Assembly (NCBI GenBank): GCA_963760375.1
Contig: CAVXCS010000005.1
Coordinates: 1,488,001-1,552,000 of the forward strand
DNA length: 64,000 nucleotides
Direction of reading: 5' to 3'
DNA from: Pelagihabitans sp963760375
GTDB taxonomy: Bacteria; Bacteroidota; Bacteroidia; Flavobacteriales; Flavobacteriaceae
Position 1 is the first letter of the stretch. The number at the start of each line of letters is the position of its first letter. Shown here piece by piece: positions 28,554-37,602 of this stretch. The notes under the pieces are model-generated. The model was given only the letters and a program-made list of their open reading frames with translations, did no database searches and had not been told where the DNA came from. The translations under genes were made by a program, and so were the position numbers.

Positions 28554-29774
28554 CTAAGTGATTTTAACGGCTATGCGATGACAGGCATTGTTTAAATAGC
28601 CTTTTGGGTTCCAGCCCGGCAAAATCATCGGTTGGGACACCCCTTGAACATCGCTTGCTTTGGCCCAAACTTCGTAGTACCCCTTTTTTGGAAAAGAAAT
28701 ATTAGCTGAAAACCGTTGCCAAGCGAGCCTGTTGACTGGTTTTTTCAAGGCACATGGTTTCCAGGTCGCGCCAAAATCGATTGAATATTCCATCTTGCCC
28801 ACCTCCAATTCCCCGGCCCAGGCATGACCTCTGATGTTCAAGGTTTTTCCCATTGCCAAAATGGCGCCGGATTTGGGATGGGTAATCAAAGATTTTACGG
28901 GCATTGATTCTATGATGCACATGTCATCATCGGATATCGCTTCTCCTGGGGCAATGGGTTCGCAAGGCATTCTGTAAGAACTGCCCTCCATTTTTTCCCC
29001 ATCATGAACCTTGTTCCGTACGCTGATCCGCGTTAACCATTTACCCGAAACGGAGGCCGGCCAACCCCCGGCCACCAAACGCAAGGGGTGGCCATGAACG
29101 AGGGGTATGTCCTTGCCGTTCATCTGAAACGCGATCAGTGTTTCGTCCTGTAGCGCCTTGCTGATCGGCACTCCCCTTGAAATGGGCTCCTTGCCCGGAT
29201 CTCTTGTGAGGTGCAGATCGGCCGCATGGTAACCGACATAAACGGCATCGGCTTTTATGCCAACATCCTCCAAAACGTCTCGAAGTCGAACGCCGGTCCA
29301 TTCGGCACAGGATACCGCACCTATGCTCCATTGGTTCCCTTGGGCGGGAGGATCGAATTCACTTCTGCCATTGCCACCGCATTCCAGGGTAAGCTGATAG
29401 CTATAGGATTTAAATTTTGATTTTAATTCAGTTAGCGAATAACTCTTTTGCTGTTTCACCGATTCCCCATCGAAGGTTAAACGCCAGGTCGACAAATCGA
29501 TTTGTTCGGGGACAATTCCGTTATTGCGGATGAACATGTATTTGTTCGGGGTGATATTATCGTCCAACAGATGTGCCCTGGCCTCCATATTCCATGGTTT
29601 GTCGTTCAACAAAACCATTTCGGGGTCTTTTTCGAACAGGTCAAAAGGATCGGGATCTTGTAAGCCCAAAGGCACATAGCCTTGGGCCATTTTGGCACCA
29701 AAGACAATATCTGTTCCGATAAGTCCGGCGAAAGTGGCCAAGGCCGACCGCTCTACAAACTTTCTTCTGTTCAT
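28554..29774 (-). CDS. Molybdopterin-dependent sulfite oxidoreductase (SorA-like)
   Basis: A 406-residue sulfite oxidase-family protein. The twin-arginine signal MNRRKFVERSALATFAG indicates folded export to the periplasm. The molybdenum-ligating cysteine is C132 in LECGGNGR, and the C-terminal third is the immunoglobulin-like dimerisation domain (Mo-co_dimer). It probably oxidises sulfite to sulfate and hands electrons to the cytochrome encoded next. In a seaweed degrader, sulfite could arise from organosulfur metabolism. Other small oxo-anion or sulfoxide substrates remain possible. Confidence 0.88.
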   Translation of the reverse strand: MNRRKFVERSALATFAGLIGTDIVFGAKMAQGYVPLGLQDPDPFDLFEKDPEMVLLNDKPWNMEARAHLLDDNITPNKYMFIRNNGIVPEQIDLSTWRLTFDGESVKQQKSYSLTELKSKFKSYSYQLTLECGGNGRSEFDPPAQGNQWSIGAVSCAEWTGVRLRDVLEDVGIKADAVYVGYHAADLHLTRDPGKEPISRGVPISKALQDETLIAFQMNGKDIPLVHGHPLRLVAGGWPASVSGKWLTRISVRNKVHDGEKMEGSSYRMPCEPIAPGEAISDDDMCIIESMPVKSLITHPKSGAILAMGKTLNIRGHAWAGELEVGKMEYSIDFGATWKPCALKKPVNRLAWQRFSANISFPKKGYYEVWAKASDVQGVSQPMILPGWNPKGYLNNACHRIAVKIT

Positions 29775-29883
29775 CTGGGATAAAGGAATTACGGTTTGGT
29801 AAAGTTATGATTTTTTGTAGATTATATAGGGTAACTTTGGTTACACAGGAAAGTTAAAGTGCTGGTGAACCGTCATCGAATTG

Positions 29884-30186
29884 TCAATCTATGCCAATAA
29901 TTTCCGATACTTCCGCTTTTTTGAAAACGTAGGTATATAACCACATCAAAGTAAAGGTGGGGACCACATCCAATCCGGGTATGATTTCCTCTATGAACGT
30001 AACGATTCCCGCGGCTTGGCCTATTTTTCCCTTATACATATTGCTGATCAACCATCCGGCAATCGGGGCCCATACCACATCCGAGAATTCTCCTATAAAG
30101 GGAAGGGCGAACGACAGCATTCCAACGGCATCGAAGAGCAGGCCAAGGAACAGTCTTTTAAACTTTTGATCTTTTGAATTCGGCAT
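29884..30186 (-). CDS. Small membrane-associated protein, unknown function
   Basis: A 100-residue protein that I do not recognise. It has hydrophobic stretches at about residues 12-30 (FLGLLFDAVGMLSFALPF) and 75-90 (VPTFTLMWLYTYVF) separated by a loop with PIAGWLISNMY, suggesting two or three membrane contacts. It lacks a cleavable signal. It stands between the sulfite oxidoreductase and folE genes on the same strand with gaps over 100 bases on both sides, so it may be independent. Confidence 0.65.
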   Translation of the reverse strand: MPNSKDQKFKRLFLGLLFDAVGMLSFALPFIGEFSDVVWAPIAGWLISNMYKGKIGQAAGIVTFIEEIIPGLDVVPTFTLMWLYTYVFKKAEVSEIIGID

Positions 30187-30320
30187 TCCTAAAACTAATC
30201 GTTTTGCCTTTAAAATGCAATAAAGGTGCCAAAAATTGAAAACTGTCGGTTTTCCTTAAAATACAGCTGCCGCCATGGTTCCGAAAAAACAAGGCGTCAG
30301 CATTTGAAATCATGATTGGA

Positions 30321-30956
30321 TCAGGACAAATCAGAGGACACCAGTTTCAAAAATTCGTTGCGGGTCTCTATCTTTTGGAATTGTCCTCGAAACCCGGAAG
30401 TGGTGGTCACTGAATTCTGTTTTTGAACGCCGCGCATCATCATGCACATATGCGAAGCTTCGATCACAACGGCAACGCCCTTTGGTTTTAAGGTATTATT
30501 GATGCATTCCAGTATGTCATGGGTGAGTCGTTCCTGTACCTGTAGCCGTCTTGCAAAAACATCTACGACCCGGGGAATTTTGCTCAGACCAACGATGTAA
30601 CCATTGGGGATATAGGCGATGTGGGCCTTCCCAAAAAATGGCAACATGTGGTGCTCGCACAACGAATACAATTCGATACTCTTGATAATGACCATATCAT
30701 CGTAATCTTCCTTGAACATGGCACCTCTAAGGATTTTTTCGGCATCCTGTTTATAGCCTTGTGTGAGATAGAGCATCGCTTTAGCGGCCCTTTCCGGTGT
30801 TTTTACGAGGCCTTCCCGATAAACATCCTCTCCTATTTCCTCTATGATTCTCGAATAACCGTTCTTAACGTCGTTCGTTATATCCAAGTTGTAATCTTCT
30901 AAATTTTGATATGGTGCCATTAATTCCACGATTGAATTACTTTTGTTCACTAACAT
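30321..30956 (-). CDS. folE: GTP cyclohydrolase I
   Basis: A type I GTP cyclohydrolase that opens GTP to 7,8-dihydroneopterin triphosphate, the first step of folate (and here possibly molybdopterin-independent pterin) synthesis. The zinc site is visible in SLCEHHMLPF and the later cysteine in HMCMMMRGVQ; VQERLT and TTSGFRG are further family blocks. The C-terminal domain is complete. Three in-frame ATGs are possible (30974, 30956, 30920), giving 217, 211 or 199 residues; the last begins MAPYQNLEDYN, like many flavobacterial homologues, and cannot be excluded. Confidence 0.94.
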   Translation of the reverse strand: MLVNKSNSIVELMAPYQNLEDYNLDITNDVKNGYSRIIEEIGEDVYREGLVKTPERAAKAMLYLTQGYKQDAEKILRGAMFKEDYDDMVIIKSIELYSLCEHHMLPFFGKAHIAYIPNGYIVGLSKIPRVVDVFARRLQVQERLTHDILECINNTLKPKGVAVVIEASHMCMMMRGVQKQNSVTTTSGFRGQFQKIETRNEFLKLVSSDLS

Positions 30957-31065
30957 AATGTAAAGATCAAACAAATTCCCGGATTCTTTAATCTTTAATT
31001 TGAATTTAACCTTTAATTGTGAATCTGCCCCGGTACCATTTCAAAGGGTTTAAGTTCAAAGCGGC

Positions 31066-31073
31066 TATTTTTG
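31066..31073 (+). promoter_or_regulatory. Putative -7 box of the LolD-like gene
   Basis: TATTTTTG on the plus strand, a perfect TAnnTTTG, 46 bases before the start codon at 31119. No convincing -33 element is seen. Confidence 0.35.
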
Positions 31074-31118
31074 TCATGTCTGTTCTAATCCGTACTTTCG
31101 AACGGCAAAAACGAGCAC

Positions 31119-31817
31119 ATGATCAAAGCGACGAACATCCAGAAATCCTATGGAAACCTGCAGGTCCTTAAAGGGGTGAACCTTCATATCGAAAAAGGGG
31201 AAATCGTATCGATAGTTGGCGCTTCAGGGGCAGGTAAAACTACCTTGTTGCAGATATTGGGCACCTTGGATGTGCAATCGAACAAAAGCGATAGTACGTT
31301 ATTGATCAAAGACATCGAAGTCAGCAATCTCAACGATCGGGAAATGGCCAGGTTCAGGAACCAACATATTGGCTTTATTTTTCAATTTCACCAACTATTA
31401 CCAGAGTTCAACGCCCAGGAAAATGTATGTATCCCGGCTTTTATCAAAGGCACCCCCAAAGCTATGGCGGAGAAAAGGGCTTCCGAATTGTTGCGGTTTT
31501 TGGGGCTATCCGATAGAATGCACCACAAGCCCAATGAATTGTCAGGTGGGGAACAACAACGCGTTGCCGTGGCAAGGGCTTTGGTGAACAATCCCGCTGT
31601 TATTTTTGCAGATGAGCCCAGCGGCAATCTCGACTCTGAAAGCGCCGATAAATTGCACCACTTATTTTTTGACCTTCGCGACGAATTTGGACAAACCTTT
31701 GTGATCGTTACGCACAATGAACAATTGGCCGATATGGCCGACAGGAAGTTGACCATGGTCGACGGCCGCATTACCTATGAAGCAAATAGACCCGAAGCTA
31801 AGGCCTCAAAACCATGA
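31119..31817 (+). CDS. ABC transporter ATP-binding protein, LolD-like
   Basis: A 232-residue ABC ATPase. Walker A GASGAGKT is at residues 34-41, the signature LSGGEQQ at 141-147 and Walker B VIFADEP at about 161-167. The pattern, including the compact size and the DVQSNKSD insertion, fits the LolD/MacB family that drives lipoprotein release or efflux with a separate FtsX-like permease. No permease gene is adjacent, as is common for flavobacterial LolD. The downstream CPBP protease gene follows after 26 bases. Confidence 0.9.
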   Translation: MIKATNIQKSYGNLQVLKGVNLHIEKGEIVSIVGASGAGKTTLLQILGTLDVQSNKSDSTLLIKDIEVSNLNDREMARFRNQHIGFIFQFHQLLPEFNAQENVCIPAFIKGTPKAMAEKRASELLRFLGLSDRMHHKPNELSGGEQQRVAVARALVNNPAVIFADEPSGNLDSESADKLHHLFFDLRDEFGQTFVIVTHNEQLADMADRKLTMVDGRITYEANRPEAKASKP

Positions 31818-31843
31818 CCAGCTACTTGAAACAATAAAACAGA

Positions 31844-32404
31844 ATGTTACTTAAGGAGGTTTTGTGTTTTTTAAAAAAACCTGTTTATCAGGTAGATGAA
31901 AATACTGATCTTAAGTATAGATTTGGTGTTTTCAAAAATTTATTGCTCTATTCCCTGCTATTCAGTTTTGTGCTAGGGGTGCTTTTGGCGCTCTTGGAAA
32001 ATGGTTTTGATTTGGATTTGGGCCAACATGCCCTGGATACTTTTTTATCAAAATATCCACCAATGTTTTTATTGTTTGTTGCCGTGTTCCTGGCACCCTT
32101 GATCGAAGAGATTTTCTTCAGGGGACCCTTGATTTTTTTTAAAGGACATCGCAGTTTCCCGTATGTATTTTATCTGATTGCCCTGATTTTTGGTTTCGTG
32201 CATCTTTCCAATTTTGGGCTCAATACCACAATCATTTTGCTATCGCCCCTATTGGTAGCGCCTCAATTATGCGTTGGGATGCTTTTGGGCTTTATCAGGG
32301 TGCGTTTCGGCCTTTTATGGTCCATTGGCCTGCACGCATGCTATAACCTTATCTTGGTCGGGCCCGTCCTTGCTTTTCACCTCATCGAATCATCGTCCAA
32401 ATGA
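31844..32404 (+). CDS. CPBP family intramembrane metalloprotease
   Basis: A 186-residue polytopic protein of the CPBP (Abi/Rce1-like) family. The catalytic motif EEIFFRG places E88, E89 and R93 in one helix; H120 (FGFVHLSNF) and the later IGLHACYN complete the predicted active site. Such proteases cleave substrates within membranes, but the target is unknown. The stop overlaps the start of the next gene by 4 bases (ATGA), implying translational coupling with the TIGR02757 gene. Confidence 0.88.
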   Translation: MLLKEVLCFLKKPVYQVDENTDLKYRFGVFKNLLLYSLLFSFVLGVLLALLENGFDLDLGQHALDTFLSKYPPMFLLFVAVFLAPLIEEIFFRGPLIFFKGHRSFPYVFYLIALIFGFVHLSNFGLNTTIILLSPLLVAPQLCVGMLLGFIRVRFGLLWSIGLHACYNLILVGPVLAFHLIESSSK

Positions 32405-33165
32405 ATCAAAAATCACTCAAGGAATTTCTTGATGCAAAGGTGGAGCAATATAACCGGCCACTGTTTCTGGAAACCGATCCCGTTTTTGTGCCCCATCGAT
32501 TCACTTTGAAAGAAGACATAGAGATCAGCGCCTTTTTAACGGCCACTATCGCTTGGGGCAATCGTAAAAGCATCATCCAAAATGCTGGCCGTTTAATGGA
32601 TTTAATGGATAATGCGCCCTTCGATTTTATAATGAACCACCAAAAAGCAGATCTACATGCCCTTGGGGGTTTTGTGCACAGGACCTTCAATGGGGATGAC
32701 TTGAACTATTTTATCCAAGGCCTGCAAAACATATATGAAAAGCATCATGGCATCGAAGCAGTTTTTGCGAAGTACCAGGAGCCGAAAAATCTACAACCGG
32801 CCATCTCTGCCTTCAAACAGGTATTTTTTGAACTTGCCCATCCCGAAAGGAGCAAGAAGCACCTTAGCGATCCCATGCGCGGATCTGCGGCGAAACGGAT
32901 CAATATGTTCCTGCGATGGATGGTAAGGGACGCTTCCGCTGGGGTCGATTTTGGATTATGGACCCATATTAGCCCTTCCCAATTGTCTTGTCCTTTGGAT
33001 GTACATTCGGGCAGGGTCGCGAGAAGACTTGGGCTGTTGAAAAGGAAACAGAACGATGCCAAAGCATTGGCGGAACTGGACCATAGTCTGAGAAGTCTCG
33101 ACCCCATCGATCCGGTTAAGTATGATTTTGCGCTCTTCGGTCTTGGGGTTTTTGAAAAATTCTAA
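32401..33165 (+). CDS. TIGR02757 family protein
   Basis: A 254-residue cytoplasmic protein of TIGR02757, conserved in Bacteroidota and of unknown function. Recognisable blocks are LTATIAWGNRKSIIQNA, RTFNGDDLNYFIQGL, KRINMFLRWMVR and the C-terminal DPVKYDFALFGLGV. The helical pattern suggests a DNA-glycosylase-like fold, but I cannot show this. Its ATG overlaps the protease stop codon, so it forms one transcription unit with the LolD-like and CPBP genes. Confidence 0.88.
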   Translation: MNQKSLKEFLDAKVEQYNRPLFLETDPVFVPHRFTLKEDIEISAFLTATIAWGNRKSIIQNAGRLMDLMDNAPFDFIMNHQKADLHALGGFVHRTFNGDDLNYFIQGLQNIYEKHHGIEAVFAKYQEPKNLQPAISAFKQVFFELAHPERSKKHLSDPMRGSAAKRINMFLRWMVRDASAGVDFGLWTHISPSQLSCPLDVHSGRVARRLGLLKRKQNDAKALAELDHSLRSLDPIDPVKYDFALFGLGVFEKF

Positions 33166-33217
33166 AGCAGGGTTCCATATAATGTACCAAGACTTTCATG
33201 TTGGCCGAACCTATGTT

Positions 33218-34354
33218 TTAGCCAACGATTCCAAGCGTACCCAGATCAAGAGCCACCTTCTTTCCGCCTTCTTTAATGGAGTCATAAATGGCCTCCACGA
33301 TGATCATATCGCGTTTGCCCATTTCCCCTGGGGCCTTGTTCGGCGTACCCGTTAAAATATGACTTGCAAAATCATCCATCTGTAATTGCTGCTGGCTTTT
33401 AAAAGGAAATTTTATTTCAGCACCCTCAGAGGTCCGTCCGGCCAGCGGGCCATAGCTGTGGCAGGGATTCAATTCTGCCCATCCGTTTTCAAAGGAGACG
33501 AAAAGCCTGTTGGCATTGGCGTTATGGGAAGTGAAAACATGCCCTACCACGGCATCGGGAAATTCCATTTGAGCGGTAATCGTCTCGTCCGTGTCCTTAA
33601 AATATTCCGGTCGTGAACTGAATTCTTGGGCAGAAACCGATATCGGGTTCTTTCCGGTACCATAAATATTGCTTTGGATGGCGTAGACGCCCATGTTCAT
33701 TAAGGCACCGCCTCCCGATAGCCTTCGGTTCAATCGCCATTGACCTGGGTTCCCTCGAGAAATATAGGCCGCATCGGAAGAAACATACTGTACCGTTCCA
33801 TAGGGCTTTTCCTTTACCAGCCGTTTTATTTCATCGGTATAAGGATCTGATTGCATGCGGTAACCCACACTTAATTTTACACCGGCCCTGCTACAGGCCT
33901 CGATAATCGCATCGCATTCCGCGACGCTCACCGCCATGGGTTTTTCACAAATTACATGTTTTCCAGCCTTTGCGGCCCGAATACAGAATTCGGCATGCAT
34001 GCTGTTGGGTAAAACCACATAAACGATATCGATATCCTTGTTGTCGGCTATCGTGTCGAAATTGTCATAATTATAAATATTCTGCTTCGGTATCCCATAT
34101 CTTTCGGCCCACATTTTTTCCTTTTCAGGGGTCCCGGTCACGATGCCGGCAAGATAACAGTGATCGGCATTTTGAAGTGCAGGCGCCAATTGCCCCCCAC
34201 TGTAACCGCCGAGACCTACCAGTGCAATCCCCAACTTGCTTTTTTGCACGCCCAGGCCCATCCCACAAGCCCACGGCATCCCTGCCAAGAGCACGGTACC
34301 GGTGACGCCTTGGGCCAAGCGGCTGTTAAAAGTCCTTCTGCCGATCGATTTCAT
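33218..34354 (-). CDS. Gfo/Idh/MocA family oxidoreductase, exported
   Basis: A 378-residue NAD(P)-dependent oxidoreductase. A twin-arginine type signal is present (GRRTFNSRLAQGVTG then a hydrophobic run), followed by the Rossmann region IALVGLGGYSGGQLAPAL and the EKPMAVS motif, whose lysine is typical for catalysis in this family. Such periplasmic members use tightly bound NAD(P) to oxidise or interconvert sugars, and include glucose-fructose oxidoreductase relatives. Substrate is unknown. It converges on the TIGR02757 gene. Confidence 0.88.
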   Translation of the reverse strand: MKSIGRRTFNSRLAQGVTGTVLLAGMPWACGMGLGVQKSKLGIALVGLGGYSGGQLAPALQNADHCYLAGIVTGTPEKEKMWAERYGIPKQNIYNYDNFDTIADNKDIDIVYVVLPNSMHAEFCIRAAKAGKHVICEKPMAVSVAECDAIIEACSRAGVKLSVGYRMQSDPYTDEIKRLVKEKPYGTVQYVSSDAAYISRGNPGQWRLNRRLSGGGALMNMGVYAIQSNIYGTGKNPISVSAQEFSSRPEYFKDTDETITAQMEFPDAVVGHVFTSHNANANRLFVSFENGWAELNPCHSYGPLAGRTSEGAEIKFPFKSQQQLQMDDFASHILTGTPNKAPGEMGKRDMIIVEAIYDSIKEGGKKVALDLGTLGIVG

Positions 34355-34499
34355 AAAGCATTCTATTTAAGTTTGTTTCTTAAAATTACAAATAATATTG
34401 CAAGGGTTGATATTCTTCCTAGACGTTGAAATCGGGTTCCTTGCATACCCAAAGTGGAGCAGGTTTTTTGGAATAGCGAAGCGCACTGGGAAGGCTATC

Positions 34500-34532
34500 A
34501 AAAAAAAACCGTCACTCAAAGGAGTAACGGTT
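34500..34532 (-). terminator. Rho-independent terminator of the fasciclin gene
   Basis: Read on the minus strand, the stem AACCGTTACTC / GAGTGACGGTT (one mismatch, 4-base loop) is followed by a run of eight or more T residues. It begins 23 bases after the fasciclin-domain gene stop. Confidence 0.8.
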
Positions 34533-34554
34533 GTAAATAAACAATGCTTTAGAA

Positions 34555-35139
34555 TCAAGGCATCACTACCGTATCGATAGCGTGTATGATTCCATTGGAA
34601 GCCATCACATCGGCCATGACCACTTTAGAGATTCCTCCTTTGGTATCTTTAAGCATTACATTACCATCGACCAGGGAAAGTTCTATGGTTTCGCCCTGTA
34701 CCGTTGTTACCGTGAAAGTTCCGTTGTTCGCCGTGATGGCATCTATGACAGCGGCAGCGTTGAAAGCACCTGATACCACATGGTAGGTCAAAATTCCGGT
34801 TAAGGTGGATTTACTCTCGGGCTTTAATAGATTATCCACAGTACCGGCGGGTAACTTTGCAAAAGCCTCGTTGGTTGGGGCAAATACCGTAAATGGGCCT
34901 TCGCTGCTCAAAGTTCCAACAAGATCCGCAGCCTTTACCGCGGCAACTAGGGTTGTGAAGTTTTCATTTCCGGCAGCTACTTCAACTATATTCGGAGTCT
35001 CCATGATGGGTTCCACAGCTTCCTTGACTTCTTCCATGGCTTCTCCGGCAACTTCTTCCGCTTCTTTTTTCTTTTCGCCGCATCCCACAAATAGTAGGGC
35101 CGCCATTGCAAATAGGGTAAGTGATTTAAACATTTTCAT
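34555..35139 (-). CDS. Fasciclin-domain lipoprotein
   Basis: A 194-residue protein with a lipoprotein signal (LFAMAALLFVGC), a Lys/Glu-rich linker at about residues 24-50, and one FAS1 domain from about residue 55. The domain shows FTTLVAAVKAADLV, GPFTVFAPTNEAF and the closing NGIIHAIDTVVMP. FAS1 domains mediate adhesion or protein contacts at the cell surface. It is transcribed alone and closed by a clear terminator. Confidence 0.93.
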   Translation of the reverse strand: MKMFKSLTLFAMAALLFVGCGEKKKEAEEVAGEAMEEVKEAVEPIMETPNIVEVAAGNENFTTLVAAVKAADLVGTLSSEGPFTVFAPTNEAFAKLPAGTVDNLLKPESKSTLTGILTYHVVSGAFNAAAVIDAITANNGTFTVTTVQGETIELSLVDGNVMLKDTKGGISKVVMADVMASNGIIHAIDTVVMP

Positions 35140-35295
35140 AAATTATAGTTTTTAAGTTTGGATAAAACTAAGGGGAAATATTGGATTGAAGTCTTAAAAT
35201 TTGTTTAATTTTTTGATATTTTTATTAAACAATATAAAAAATTTGTTGTATTTTCCGGAATGCATATTTTTGGCGTTCAACAAATCCAACAAATC

Positions 35296-36783
35296 ATGAG
35301 GACCACAATTATTCTTATCTGTTTAATATGCATTCCGATAACCATAATCTCCCAGACCAGAAAACTTCCGATCGACACCATGGTGACGACCCAGCACAGT
35401 GTCACCATCGATGGCACGCTGGTCAACTACACCGCACAAACGGGTACACAACCTGTTTGGGATGAAAATGGAAAACCCATTGCTTCCCTTCACTATACCT
35501 ATTATACCCGCAATAATGTGAAGAATCGGGAGGAGCGTCCTTTACTGATGTCCTTTAATGGAGGTCCCGGTTCAGGATCTGTTTGGATGCACCTGGCCTA
35601 TACCGGTCCACGTATTTTAAAAATAGACGATGAAGGTTATCCAGTACAGCCCTATGGGGTAAAGGAAAACCCTTTTTCGGTTCTGGACGCGACCGATATC
35701 GTTTATGTAAATCCCGTCAATACCGGCTATAGCAGGACCATTCCCGAAACCGGTGACGAGGTGGACCGTAAAAAATTCTTCGGCATCAACGCCGACACCA
35801 AATATTTGGCCGAATGGCTCAACACCTTCGTAACGAGGAACAACCGATGGCGTTCTCCAAAGTACATCATCGGCGAGAGTTATGGTGGTACCCGGGTAAT
35901 GGGTCTGTCACTGGCCTTACAAAACCAACAGTGGATGTACCTCAACGGCGTGATCATGGTCTCCCCCGCCGATTATAAAATCTTGAATGCCGACGGCCCT
36001 GTCTCGGAAGCGATCAACCTCCCTTATTTTACAGCGGCAGCTTGGTACCATAAAGCCCTGCCCCAAGCCTTGCAACAAAAAGACCTGCTGGAAATACTTC
36101 CCGAATCTGAAGCCTATACCATCGACACCTTGATGCCGGCCTTGGCAAAAGGGGGTTTCATCAGCGATGCGGAAAAAAATGCAGTGGCCGAAAAAATGGC
36201 AAACTACTCCGGGCTCTCCAAGCAAGAAATCCTTGATCTGAATTTGGCGGTGCCCACCGGATATTTTTGGAAGAACCTCTTGAAAGCAAAGGGGGGCTAC
36301 AATATCGGTCGGTTGGATAGCCGATATCTTGGCATAGACCGACAGCTTGCGGGGATACGTCCCGATTATAGCGCCGAACTCACTTCCTGGCTGCACAGTT
36401 TCACGCCTGCAATCAATTTTTATCTACAAGAAGAGCTTCAATTCAAGACCGATGTAAAATATAACATGTTCGGCCCTGTAAGTCCATGGGACGAGAGCGA
36501 CGACAATACCAGGGACAACCTACGGCAGGCCATGGCGCAGAACCCTTATTTAAACGTGATGGTCCAAAGTGGCTATTACGACGGCGCCACCACTTATTTC
36601 AATGCAAAGTATACGATGTGGCAAATCGACCCCAGTGGAAGAATGAAAGATCGCTTTTTCTTTAAAGGTTACCGAAGTGGCCATATGATGTATTTGAGGA
36701 AGGAAGATCTCGAAAATGCGAACAAAGACATTCGCGATTTTATAGAACGTACACAAGCCAACGGGAAATCGGCCAAATACTGA
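35296..36783 (+). CDS. S10 family serine carboxypeptidase
   Basis: A peptidase of about 495 residues with a signal peptide (TTIILICLICIPITIISQ). The family blocks are SFNGGPGSGS (oxyanion region), the nucleophile S195 in GESYGGTR, the aspartate in SGYYDGATT and the histidine in RSGHMMY. It removes C-terminal amino acids from peptides, probably in the periplasm. I start at the ATG that gives a clean signal peptide; the in-frame ATG at 35260 would add 12 residues before it. Confidence 0.93.
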   Translation: MRTTIILICLICIPITIISQTRKLPIDTMVTTQHSVTIDGTLVNYTAQTGTQPVWDENGKPIASLHYTYYTRNNVKNREERPLLMSFNGGPGSGSVWMHLAYTGPRILKIDDEGYPVQPYGVKENPFSVLDATDIVYVNPVNTGYSRTIPETGDEVDRKKFFGINADTKYLAEWLNTFVTRNNRWRSPKYIIGESYGGTRVMGLSLALQNQQWMYLNGVIMVSPADYKILNADGPVSEAINLPYFTAAAWYHKALPQALQQKDLLEILPESEAYTIDTLMPALAKGGFISDAEKNAVAEKMANYSGLSKQEILDLNLAVPTGYFWKNLLKAKGGYNIGRLDSRYLGIDRQLAGIRPDYSAELTSWLHSFTPAINFYLQEELQFKTDVKYNMFGPVSPWDESDDNTRDNLRQAMAQNPYLNVMVQSGYYDGATTYFNAKYTMWQIDPSGRMKDRFFFKGYRSGHMMYLRKEDLENANKDIRDFIERTQANGKSAKY

Positions 36784-36849
36784 GGTTACCTTGCCCGCAA
36801 TCAACTATTCCTTAAAACCAACGATTCGGTTGACTTAAATTGAATTCAG

Positions 36850-37248
36850 ATGCTAAAATGCACATACTCCATCGAAAATAAAGGCACCTATTTAGACTTT
36901 AAGGTGGAGGGCTTCTATTCTTTCAAAGACTTTATAAGATTCCCGAAAATCATTTTGAAACATTCCCAAGCCACTGGGATTTACAAGACCCTGTTCAACG
37001 GGGCATCGCTTCAAGATACGGACGCCTCGATTGTTGACCGATTCTTTTTAGGGGAAAAAATCGCGGAGGTATTGCGATATAAGGTGAAGCTCGCCATTGT
37101 ATGGCCCACCAAAGATATCAGTCAGTTCATGGAAGTCGTCGCCATGAACAGGGCCGCCTATGTGAGGATTGTCAGCAGTCCGCAGACCGCTCTTCAGTGG
37201 CTGATGAGCGAAACGGAAGGGGAAACCGAAACAGCCTGGCTGAATTGA
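36850..37248 (+). CDS. Hypothetical protein (STAS-like fold suspected)
   Basis: A 132-residue protein without signal or membrane segments that I cannot name. Alternating hydrophobic strands and helices, with YSFKDFIRFPKIIL and VLRYKVKLAIVWPT, recall SpoIIAA/STAS-like proteins of Bacteroidota, but this is only an impression. It follows the S10 peptidase by 66 bases. Its stop codon TGA overlaps an ATG that opens a 28-codon frame. Confidence 0.6.
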   Translation: MLKCTYSIENKGTYLDFKVEGFYSFKDFIRFPKIILKHSQATGIYKTLFNGASLQDTDASIVDRFFLGEKIAEVLRYKVKLAIVWPTKDISQFMEVVAMNRAAYVRIVSSPQTALQWLMSETEGETETAWLN

Positions 37249-37602
37249 TGCACTATGACCGCGATGGGCATTCGAAGATTGACGAATATTGTGCAGCCAT
37301 CACTCCAAAATTTTGGGCTTTCCAGAAAGGCTAAACCAGCTTTTAATAGTTCCCCTGCCCTTAAACCACTGTGCTTTTGGCAGCACCGTTCCAAGTTTTT
37401 ATGGAGAAGTACTCCGGTTTGAAAATTATCGGTATCTTTAAAAGGCATTCCAATACTCGGGAACCTTGGGTACATGGAAAGCCAAATTGGGCCATAGCTT
37501 TCACGACTGCCAATATCCCCATAATCTCGTGGATGAAACCATGGCGATGGATTATAATAGCATATGATCTAAGCACTTGAACAACCAACAACGCACATAC
37601 CG
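37249..37602. other. 354-base gap with possible gene remnants
   Basis: No intact gene is seen. An ATG overlapping the preceding stop (TGATG) opens a 28-codon plus-strand frame. Two later frames also read as protein-like runs (PALKPLCFWQHRSKFLWRS, then GTLGTWKAKLGHSFHDCQYP ending at an in-frame stop near 37568) without starts. They might be parts of a decayed or frameshifted small gene, or chance. The promoter of the gene at 37603 should lie at the right end of this gap. Confidence 0.3.
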
